Assembly (NCBI GenBank): GCA_011800805.1
Contig: MPNW01000289.1
Coordinates: forward strand, 1-64,000
Source of the DNA: Hirudo medicinalis
Lineage: Eukaryota; Annelida; Clitellata; Hirudinida; Hirudinidae
Direction of reading: 5' to 3'
Length of the DNA stretch: 64,000 nucleotides
Shown here: one piece after another, positions 27,909-39,000 of the stretch
Position numbering within the stretch: position 1 is the first letter of the stretch
How the letters are laid out: the number at the start of each line of letters is the position of its first letter
The notes under the pieces: model-generated
The model's database searches: none
What the model saw: only the letters and a program-made list of their open reading frames with translations
What the model was told of the DNA's origin: nothing
Made by a program: the position numbers and the translations under genes

Positions 27909-30753
27909 TCAAGTGTCGTTCAGTGAAAGTGGCGATTCGTGGTCTGTGAAGTTGAACATCATAAATGAGTCGTCGTTGGATCGCAATTGTCCCGTCGATC
28001 CTGATTCTTGTTCGTGGAAGTCAGAATACTGTGCGCAAGTTTTGGAGGCTTGGAACTCTCCAGAATCGCATGACGAACTCAGGTCGCGGACGGTGGTGCA
28101 GTTGAAGACGCTCAGATTGTTTGAAATCTCCGCCTTATCTTGTGAGCACAAAGCATTGTCGTTGGAATACTCTTTTTCCTGGTGAACGGAGTTGTTGGTG
28201 TTGTTGTTATAAAGGCCATAGTCGTACATGCGGTTGTAGCTTCCGTACTCATTGCGTTGAGGGAAGGGCTGGTCGTTATAGTAAGGGGCATCGAAGATTT
28301 TGTCGAGACGACGTCTGTGGCTTCTTTTCCTCTCTGGTTTTTTGGACGGGTAATGATGTCCTCTGCCATAATAAGAACTTTTACGAGCTGGTCTTTCGCT
28401 CGAGCGAGTGAACGGGTACGGTTGATCGTGGCTGTGATAAAGGAGAGGGTGGGAATGCGAATGATAAGGATAGTTATATTTGCCCTGATAGTTGGCACCA
28501 TAATCTCCAGGTTGGTCGTAAGACTTCATGAAGTTGTTGTTATCTTGAAAAAAGTCGTTCGAATTAAACTGTTGTCCCTGGTAGAAGGATTGAGATTTGT
28601 CGAAGTAGGGCTGATAATCATGGCTAGAATAAGGAGCCGAATTTGAAGTCTGCAGCTGTTGAAAGTAAGGATTTTCTGGATTTTCCTGAGTAGAGTTATA
28701 AAATGAATTGTGCCAACGAGGATAATTATAGTTCCCATCGATGTTTTGGTTGTAGCTATCATCTTGAGCCGAGTTGTTAAGCTGTGGATTTTCAATATCT
28801 GAAATAAAGTTATCTTTCCAGTTAGGATTGGACCACCTGTAAAATTGAGATTGATCTGAGTTGACAGGATAATCATCCCAAATTCCACTCGCTTCGTTAG
28901 TAAATGTCACTCGGCGCGACTTCAGGTCATAGGCACTGTAGGGGTCTTGGTATTGTTGCGGTGCAGTTTGAAAAGGGCTGCTAAAGCTAGGAAGCGGAAT
29001 ATCTTCAGGTACGATTTCCGGTTCCTTCTTGGCATTATCGAAGTAATGCTGGGACACTTCTAAGTTTGTTAAATCTTCCAGCTGGTGAGCGTTGTTTGAA
29101 ATTGAGACTTCATCGGGCTGAAAAATGGGCAAATATTCAGGTTGTTCCGCGAAAGTTTCACTTGGCAAATGATTTCTATCCGCAGGCGCTTGTTCGTAAA
29201 CTGCTTCCGTTTCGTTGCTATCACCGGACGGTTTGAATCGGTTCTTTAGCACATCTTGGAGAGCTTGGAGAGTTGGTGTTTTTGGAGGTGATGAATTTTC
29301 TTGGAAACCGGATCGTTTTTGTTGATCTTGAAATTCTCTACGAAGAGCGCGGTGGGTTCCGCCAGCATGGAAAATCATTTTGGTGTTTAGGTCGATTTGA
29401 TTGTCTCCGTCGATCTTGGATGGTTTGATTGCTGGCCACAAGAGAGGTGAGCTGTAAACCTCGGGAAACTGACAGGTGATACCCATTTTTTCTTTTCCGC
29501 GAATGAATGCTTTTTCTTCCATGGATTTTGGAGAACTGTAACTGAGGATGTCTCTGATCTTAAAATTCTTGTTCGCTTTGAGGTCAAAGTGCTGAAGAAC
29601 GTTGTTGGTTCTGCCAGGACTGTGTTCTTTTCTCTTTGAATTCATGAAATTGAATAAAACTTGAATAAAAACTTGTTAAATTATTTGAAAATAAAATTGT
29701 TTATTTAGCATGAATTATTTTGTAATTCAAATTCAAATTTCGTTTATTCATACCTGAGGTGACTGGCGATGGGAATTACTCTGACTTTCGCGTCTCGGTT
29801 TGCGTTCCTTAGAACGAGGTTTCAGCTCCTGTCTGCACTTGTTTTTCGATCGATCCTGCAGAAAAACAACTTTCTTCAACTCCCGTTCAATTCACAAATC
29901 CAAGTAACACACTCACGTGACCGTTGTTGTTACTGTTGCTGTTATCGTTTGGTTTAGAAGAGAAGGGAGAATCCATCTTCTTTAGTGCTCGTCTGCGAAG
30001 AGAGCCCTGTTCAAATTTCAATTCAGTCGTTGGATCAACCGTCCAATAATGACCTTTGCCTGGTCTTCCGACTCCCTTTGGTAGCTTCAAGAAGCAGTCA
30101 TTCAAGGAAAGATTGTGCCGCACCGAATTTTTCCAGCCTTGATATGACCCTCTAAAAAATGGAAATCGTCTTTGGAGGAAGGCATATATCTCGTTGAGAG
30201 TACATCGCTTGGATGGCGACGAGTGGATGGCCATTAAGATCAGCGATATGTACGAAAATGGGGGCTTTTCTTGCTTTCTTTCCAGATTGCTTGAAGAACA
30301 AGGACTTAGGGAGGACAGTGATTTTGAGGTAGTGTAGGAATGTGAGCTAGCAGAGAGGGAAGCAACAAGTTGTGAATTGTTTGATTCTTCCAGATGAATT
30401 CGACAAGATGGAAGCGATCGATTTCTGAGAGTCGAGCTTGGGTGTGCAGACGAAGACGTTTCTGACTGAAAAGTTGCGTGTAAAATATGATCAGAATTGT
30501 TGGAAATATATCCTTCGTTCGACTGAAAATCGTCGTACGTTTTGACTACATCGCATGGAAGTGGTAATCCTCGCCTCAAAACTTCTCGACTCTCGAAACT
30601 GTCACTCCGCCTGAAATCTCCGGACAAAAGTTGTTGCTCCACGCAAGTTTCTGATTCGAATGATTCAGAGACGTTGCTCTGCGATGGCTGAACATCTTGA
30701 TCATTCGGGCAAGATGTTCTGAATTCCATATCAACAGTATGTAAGTCCTGCAT
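27909..30753 (-). CDS. FoxF: FoxF-type forkhead factor with a very long C-terminal exon
   Basis: Exon 1 (29917-30753) encodes 279 residues. The forkhead domain lies at about 162-256: [40 protein letters not shown], then [20 protein letters not shown] and [13 protein letters not shown]. The SSPSKR, QGWKNS and [15 protein letters not shown] blocks fit FoxF rather than FoxQ1 or FoxL1. Exon 2 (29754-29855) is an in-phase, very basic 34-codon exon with clean GTATGA donor and TTTCTGCAG acceptor. Exon 3 (27909-29633) stays open for 574 codons; it is rich in Asn, Tyr, Ser and Gln, and contains FKIRDIL (about 29542-29562), an FxIxxIL eh1-like motif near its start. The phase-0 acceptor TTCAAAG is weak, so exon 3 could be a separate gene, but only 120 bases separate it from exon 2. 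The predicted protein is about 887 residues, more than twice usual FoxF size. FoxF factors pattern visceral mesoderm in bilaterians. Confidence 0.85.
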
Positions 30754-33677
30754 CCACCAAATGTTAAGCTACCAAATTTTGTGGTTTTTCTTTTTATGCC
30801 GTGTCATATCACGCTATTTCTTTGACGAAATATCGACAGAGTCAGACTTTTGATTTTTCTTGTTTTTCTTGGTTTTGCTTTTGTTAATTGATCATGACCA
30901 TCTCTTCATACTTCAAGAAGGATGCGAAGACGTTCTTTAAAAGTTTAAAAATGATTGAACATTGTAGCAGACGCAATGGCAAAACTTACACGAGCAGCTA
31001 AAATCCGATGAAATTAAAATGAATAAAATGAAATGGAAAACTCGTCAAGTCGGATGCAAGCGTTTCGCTCATGTGAAAGGTGTTTGACACAAATGAGTGA
31101 CGAACCACACGCTGCCGGTCTGACGCATCTCAGACTGATTGCCATAGCAACAATCCAAACTCACTTGATCAATCTACGTGATATTTCCACGCCGAAGTTA
31201 CAAAAAAATGATATTAGCGTTCGAAATTTTCTATTTTGATGTTTATTTCAAGTAATGACGTTTGTTGATTTGAAAGTCTGTGACGTCAGTCGCCGCGTTT
31301 TAAAATCGGATCTAAATTCGTCGAAGCAGACTACAAGAAGAGGATTAGCTTACAGATAGCAACCTTTTAATTTTTAATTATAATTAAGCAGAAGTTGGTA
31401 TATGACAATTTTTGAAAAGTTTACATCAGCAGCTTTTATCGTCTGCAAAAAGAATTTAAGCGGCATCTGATTGGTTCTGGAAGTTGCAACTCCGCCCATC
31501 CCCGTGCAACCTCCAGTGTGGATGAATGTTTTATTAAAAATAAAAAGTGATTTATTTTCAGTTCCGTGCAACATTTCTGCTGCCTCATTCCATCATCCAC
31601 CACAATTCCTTCCAAGTTTCAGCGGTTGAAAATGGTGATCCACATATTTCGTTCCGTTAATAAATTAATGCTTCTCAACATCTATTGCATGTGTTTTGTC
31701 ATTTATTTTGCACTGACTCGATATTTTCACATTTCAATGCTTCAACAGATTCTTGCTGCAATTTTTCATGGTACATGGATTTTCTTATCTACGCAACATC
31801 TCAGAAAGCATCCTGAAAGTATTTTAAATTGGACTACTTGAAATGCATTCACCGTAAGAAATCTATCTTTTATCTGCGACAATTAATTCACAATTAACGG
31901 GAAATTATTAATAAACAAATAATTAAATTCAAGAAAGGTTTAAATTATGCTTGTCATATTTCACCTGCCATGAACCAGCAAAAAAGTATAACGAAGGTGT
32001 TAACTGCCGCAGAGCCATTAAACGGGGCGCGCGGAGGGAGGGTGGTAGAATTCAACATTTTCCTTTAATTTTTTCGAAAACAAATAAAAGTCATTCCAAT
32101 CCCAAGGAAGGACAACCTCCATCTTTCGTTACGTCACCGGCAACAACTTTTTTCTGGACGTTTTTCACTCAAACACACGTGAGATGAATATGTGTAGTAT
32201 CAGGTTGCAGTGCTAAATTAGCACCAGTCATCACCTCATTTCGTCCAATCTGCCAACTCCTCGGCCATTCACCTCAGTAGTATCATCATCACAATCAGCA
32301 TGACCATCATAATCATCATCATCATCATCACCTTCACAATCATCATCATTACCACTATCATTCTAGACTTCCTGACTGACTCATGTGGTGACTCCGGGTG
32401 GTGTTCACGTTTACCACCATCTTGCATAATTTATGCTAATTTTGCAAAAGTTCAAAGGGCATTCGCAGGTGTCAAATGAATTGAATTTCTGAATTGAATT
32501 GAACGTTTTGCAATTCATAAACCATTCACTCGTTCACATTTCAATCTTTCAATAATCCATCCACCGATCATCAATTGTTGCTGCTATAAATTGAGGTAGA
32601 ACCTGAAATAAATGCAGTGATTCTTTAAAACTAGGCAGATGTACAAATAAAAAGTAAACATTTAGTCCAGCGTCGATGAATTCAATGAACGACTGATCAA
32701 TAGTTGGTTCATTCCGTTCGTCATGACAAGGAATGGTAAACAAATGTTTATGACTTGAACCTCGTTTATGGCTACTTAATGCTGGAATATTCACTTACTT
32801 GTGGAAGTTTGACTTCATATTCATATTTACTTCATAAATCCTTACAATATGAAATGTAACGTATAATATTTCAATTTGTACAATATGCAATTAAATATTT
32901 CAATCAATGCATAATAATTAAATTAATCTGAAAACTTTTCTGTTCAACCAAAGCGTACATTAACTCATATACATGTATTTATACTTTTTTTTTCGATTCA
33001 GACCGCTCGTTTGTTTTAGGTTGATTGACTGATTGAGATCACCATAGTGCCTTTTACATCTTTTGCATTTAAAATATGTGCCTAAATAAACAAATACATT
33101 ATAAAACTTATGACCAACAACAATATTATGTCGACCAACAACGTGATTGATTGATTCATTGAATTTTAAATTCTTCGCATTGAAACTTGTAATCATCAAT
33201 AATTTGCCGATCGGATTTCGTCGTCTTCATTCGCATAAAAATATCAAGTGTTCATTTAAGATGGATCTGTCACCGTTTAGCAGTGACGTAACGAATAGTT
33301 TATGATAATTTATGATAATCATTACAATCACTCGTCTGCTATTCTTTTGATCAGAACATTTCAAATCCTTGAGCACACTGCAAACGATGAAATGCTGCAC
33401 ACAAAGTGGAGACGGAAGTTAGCGATGGAGCAATTGTTAAATCGCCAATATCAAGTGAAGTTTTCTCTCGGTTCAAAAATATCTACTTTAACCTGAAACA
33501 AACAAACTACTTCAACACATACAAGCAGAAATTGCAACAAAGCAGATGGAATTATCAGTACAAAGTTGCCAAGAAAGTATGTTTACAATCAAATCAACAA
33601 TTTAATCAAAACGTCGTCTGTAAATAGAAACCAAAACTGGCATCAAAGAAGGCGAAACTGATTGCAATAAAATCCAC
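30754..33677. other. Intergenic: FoxF 5' flank and PTB 3' flank
   Basis: About 2.9 kb contains the likely FoxF promoter. A degenerate CAT-type trinucleotide tract lies at about 32283-32362. Open frames at 31033-31239, 31566-31841, 32549-32794 and 32960-33199 have no family resemblance. No RNA gene was recognised. Confidence 0.4.
32283..32362. repeat. Degenerate (CAT)n tract
   Basis: An interrupted run of ATC/CAT trinucleotides in the FoxF-PTB intergenic region. It is of the same class as the longer arrays in introns to the right. Confidence 0.7.
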
Positions 33678-34247
33678 TCAGTCATTATTGCAGCTAATAA
33701 TCTCGACGGAGGACGTCCCGGAGCTTTGAATTGCACTTTCGGTTTCGCTATGCTCTTTGTTGTCCTGTTGTTCTCCTGGTGAGGGTTGAGCAACCACTGA
33801 AGACTTGGAAAATGAAACTCGCAGGTGGGTTGTTTCTGCCAGTTGGTGATTGTGAAGTCCCTTCAATCAATCCGTCGAACAATCAATCATAAGTCGATAA
33901 ATCATTTCAATCCGAATTTGATTGCGTGAAATATTGGATAACATTGCATATATTATATTATAAACCAACATAATTAGTTATTATTATCATGTGAAATATT
34001 ATCTGTATGCCTAGATTTTGGAGTTTGAATTTGCGACAGAAACAGTAATTAATTCTTACAACTCGTGAATAATGAAATTAATTTATTCACTTATTAATGA
34101 TATTCATTTATACTCACAATGAGTGCATGAGTTGCCTCCTCGACGGACGACATTTGCATGAGCGCCATCTTGCAGTCCCTATTCGCCGACACCACGTTGC
34201 TATAAATAAATGAGGGTTATTAGCTGTCAATGTATAGCGGTAATTAA

Positions 34248-34287
<40 letters not shown>

Positions 34288-36031
34288 CTGTCAATGTATT
34301 AACTGATTGCAAAAATAACAGCAATAAATTACCTTACAACATCATCATCAACATCAACAACAACAACAACAACATGAACAAACATGACTCACTTGAAGAA
34401 TTTGAATCCAACAACACTCCCGTACTCTGAGAACAACTCAACCAACTTCTCTTTACTGGTTGAACTGCATTTACAAAAGTCAAAAGGTCACGTGACATGG
34501 AAGATAATATATAACAATAACGTAATATATTTTATTATACGACAATATAATATTATAATATTTTATATTTATAATATTTATATATTTTATTACATTGAAA
34601 TATATTTTATTACGCATATTATAAGATGGAAACTTACGGAATGTTCGAGAGATGGAGGGTTGATGAAGGGGGAAAGATGTTGCTGAAGTTCTTGCTGTTT
34701 GGTTTCTTGAACCGATGGAGAGGTGAACTCTTGTAGTCCTTCGTCAGACTTGCTCCCTGGGTTGAATGGTGAGTAAATTTTATAATAAAAAATAAATTAA
34801 TTAAGCAATAATAATTAAAATAACTGACTTAATAACAAATAAATGAATTATTATAATGTACAAATTTAATTATTTGACAAATCTTTCACAGAATTTGTAA
34901 GTACGGAGTTCATTCAGAAATAGTTCGGAGAAATAATGATTTTCAAGTCAATGCTTTATCACCAACACGTGCTGTGTTCTGCCCCTCATCAAAATCATTT
35001 TTCAAACCTTAAAATGAAGCACTCAACTCACAGGTTGACCTTCCTTCGGCATTTGAACCGAGGTGTGTTTCGAGGGAGCCACCTTGATAACTTTACCCCA
35101 AAGTTTCAATTTGTCGAGGTTCAACAGGGCTGTGGTGAGACAAAATTATAACACAACATCACGTGCTGTTCGCGAATGGTACCTGGAGACCTGACGTTCA
35201 AAAGCCAACTCGCCGGGAGCAAATTTCGTCAATTTACTTTTGTTGTAACTTTTTTTTGTTTTCTAGGGTTAGGGTTTGGGTTTGGGTGGGGGTTTGGATT
35301 AGGATTAGAGGTACTGGCGGAAACTTTTGATACCGTGAGTTGGCTTTGCGAACCACTTGGCCAACAGTCTTCATGACTGACCAGTCTGAGCTTGAATGGA
35401 GTCGTTGAATTGGATGAGTGCCGTGTCCTTCTTGTTGAACATGATCTTAACCCTGATAACGTCACCGTAAACCCCTGCAAGAAGAGCAGAAATATCAACA
35501 ACAACAACAACAATCAGGAGGAAGCTTCTATTGCGAATCGATACGTTGATATGTGAAAGCAGGAAATTTCAAGAGGGGGGTGTTGAATGAAAGCTGAAAG
35601 TGAAACAAACGTACCAAACAACGTAAAGAGAGCGTCAGGTGAAACTTTCTGAAATTTTCAACGATATTCGATTAAAGGGGGATGTTCAAATAAAATCAGT
35701 GCAACAACTTGAAACTTGAAAGTTCTTCAAATCAACAACAACAACAGAAAACCAATCGATTTGTTGTTAATAAGGAAATTCTTCTGTCGACGAGTGCTTA
35801 TTGATTGAAATTAAACAAGTTTCAACCGGAAAGCATCAATCAACTCACCGTTTCGTCGAGGTTCGATACCAGGAGGACATTTCCCATGCTCAGGAGTGAG
35901 GCTTGAGGTAGGAGAACTGGAGAACATGAGAAAGATGATTATGATAATGATGGTGATGATGATAACAACAACAATAATGTAGTAACAACAATAACAATAA
36001 CACTTACAGCAACACTAACAACAGCATCAGC

Positions 36032-36062
<31 letters not shown>

Positions 36063-39000
36063 GCATCGGAGACGCCAAAGATTGCGAAAGAAAAGTTTTA
36101 ATTTTAATGAACGATTGAAAATAATTCGAAGGAATTGATTTCCTTCAGTGAATGATTGAAAGAAGGATCTTCCCATTCACCTTGGTTGTTGAGGGAACCA
36201 GCAATGATCGGAGTGCCAAATTGAGTCATGTACTTTGGTTCAAGGATCGAGCCAGATCCCAGAGAAACTGGTGTCAGTGAAGGAATGATTTTGTTTAAAC
36301 ATTTCACGTAATTAAATTTAATATTCAATAGATTGATTGTTTTTAACGTTGAACGGTGTGTTTAACAACAACAATGAAAACAATAATCGCATATTTTCTT
36401 CGATTCCCGTCACCATTGCATCCTCTAAGTCCACATCGACATTCAAAAAATATCAAACATCCTTGCAAATCACGTATTTCAAATGTGAAATCATCGCATG
36501 TGGATTTTCCGTCGTGCGTCTAATTTCTGTTCTTGGGACTGCTACTTTAATTTTTTTCAATTTTGATTGATTTCTTATTTGACATTCGACTTGAAATTGC
36601 ATCATTGGAAGGCAGCCATCAGCGGGAGTACATCCCTTCCGACTGCCCTTTTGTAAAATAAAATTGTGGCTACGTAACGAGCACGGAATATTGCATGAAT
36701 TGTTCAATAAACTTTAAAAAAAAAATAAAGTGTGGAATTCAATTGATGTTCATTTGACTTTTTTTGTTCTGCTTTTCTGTAAAAAATCATGTCAATTCGA
36801 AGCAGTTGTTGAACTTCCTGGTGACGTTAACGAAATCCTTCTTGAATGAAGATGAATGAAAGATGAATGAAAGATGAATGAAGGATGAATGAAGGATGAA
36901 TGGAGGATGAATGGAGGATGAATGGAGGATGAATGAAGGATGTTGAAATAGTTTTGTTAATTGTTCTGGGGCACTCGGAAGTTGGTGAGAAGTTGCAGCG
37001 AGTAGCTTGTCGTGGTGAAGTTGTCGATAGAAAGTTTGTTGTATAAAAGTCAAAAATTGTAGTCAAGAACTTTAATTGCTTAAAGTTGAGTTATATTCGG
37101 ATGTTTATTAAACTATTAACTGCTGTTTCCGCTTACTTCCATAATTTTCAATAAAAGTTGATTGAAGAATGAGTGAAACAGTAAAATGGAGAACAATGTT
37201 CACTCAATGCCAACATTGAAAATGCAAGCAATCATTCCAATTAAGGAATAATGTCCTTGTACGAACAAGCATCAGTGGATAATTTCAAATAATCATCGAG
37301 AAAATGCTAGTATTTTGCTGATCAACTGAACGAAGAACCTTTCTGTCACAGTGTCACGATTCTGTGACATTCGTCGGACGAAGAACTTTGTGGTTAAGAA
37401 GGCTCCACTTTTAACTGATGACGTGTTGACTCACTCGTTACGAACGAAGTCACCAATTGGCAGATGAAGACAATTATTCTGCTCATGATTTAATGCTGAC
37501 TTAAACAATGTAATTTCTTCGTCTGAAGAATCCTCAACCAATCCTCAACCAAGTGAAAGGTCAGTCGAGTTGAAGGAGCATCAATGAAATAAAAGCGTTC
37601 AGGTCGATGAATAATGGGAAAAGTACTGCTGACTGCCAATGAAAGTACAAACAGGATTCAAGGAGAGCAACAAATAAGAATTCAGCCTTTCAATTGAAAT
37701 CTTTGCATGAAAAGTCTCGTTAAGTTTCTTAATGTTCTCTTAAAACATCAAATATCAAGAATGTCATGGCAAGAGTTGTGCAAGCTTGTAAACGTCCACT
37801 TTACAACGAAATATAATATAAATAATAATATAATATAATAAAATAAAATATTGATAAATTCACATCGAAGCACATCGTTCCCACAAAGTGGAATAAAATC
37901 AATCTTCCAACATTTTGATTGAATATTCAATAACTTTTTAAGTCGACTTCGCCACTGTCAAATTAATTTCGTATCCATTATAATTAATCAAAGAACAGGG
38001 CGATTAGGACGGTGCTCCCGCAACTGGATTCGAACCCGTGCAGCCATCGCGAGAGGCGAAGCATCAAACCATGCGAGAGCACCACGCTCTTCATTTCAGT
38101 AGCTCTCCAGTTTAAAGATCGTATACGATTTAGGAAAAGATGAATGTTGGAAAACCTGAAAGTTGTTGAAAATTGAAAATAAGAATGTTGACCTAGGAAT
38201 GGCACAGAGAATGACGAGAGCAAATTTCAGGTCGCTACCGTTCACCGTTTGGGAGGAGTTCTTGGAACAGACAAACGCACACATGCACTTTCTGTTTTAT
38301 ATTGTAGATTTATGTCTGAATATTTAATAATTAACGCTCGAAGCAATATTTTTTGGTGAATTTAAAATTCATAAGCTTTGATAAGATCTGTTACTTCCTC
38401 ATGATTAGATGAATACGGATTAGATAGGAATTGTTGGAGTAGGAATAAACGGCTTACAATATCGTAACATTCAACACTATATGTGGGTGACGAGTTGAAA
38501 ATCAAGGATAAGCAATTCAAACGACAAACATCATGAATAAATACGTCATAAATAATATCTTTTTGTTGAACGACGTGATTAATGTGAAACAATTTTTCAA
38601 CATTTATCATCGAATTTGTCACGCATGGTTCTAAACACGACAAAATTAAGGAACGAATTTCCAAATTTATAACATTTTCTATAAGAAAATGTAACCGATG
38701 TAATATTAGCGGATACATGACATTACCTTTAACATTGTCAGATTGGGTTTGGAAAAACATTTCCATAAATGTTATCCTAGAATTTGTTTAATGTGACGCA
38801 ATCTGTACATTGAACATGGAGATTAATTTGCTGCTCAACATACAACGAGGCATTAAATGTGAGTAAATCATCCTAAATTAGAACACACGTCGTTCGACAG
38901 GATTGCATTCGTGCATGACATCCTCAGCAGCATCAATTTGACATTCAATGTGTCACTGGATTATTTTGATTGCTATTTTTTTTGGGATGGGTTGTCTTTT

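Noticed and set aside
28182..28646. 154-codon plus-strand frame and other frames over FoxF exon 3
   Set aside because: Shadow frames of the long minus-strand exon. Val/Ile/Arg-rich composition is the complement of its Asn/Tyr/Ser codons.
38011..38083. Functional nuclear tRNA gene
   Set aside because: Spacing between T-loop and 3' acceptor half is too long, and no standard anticodon arm could be drawn. Kept only as a tRNA-derived element.
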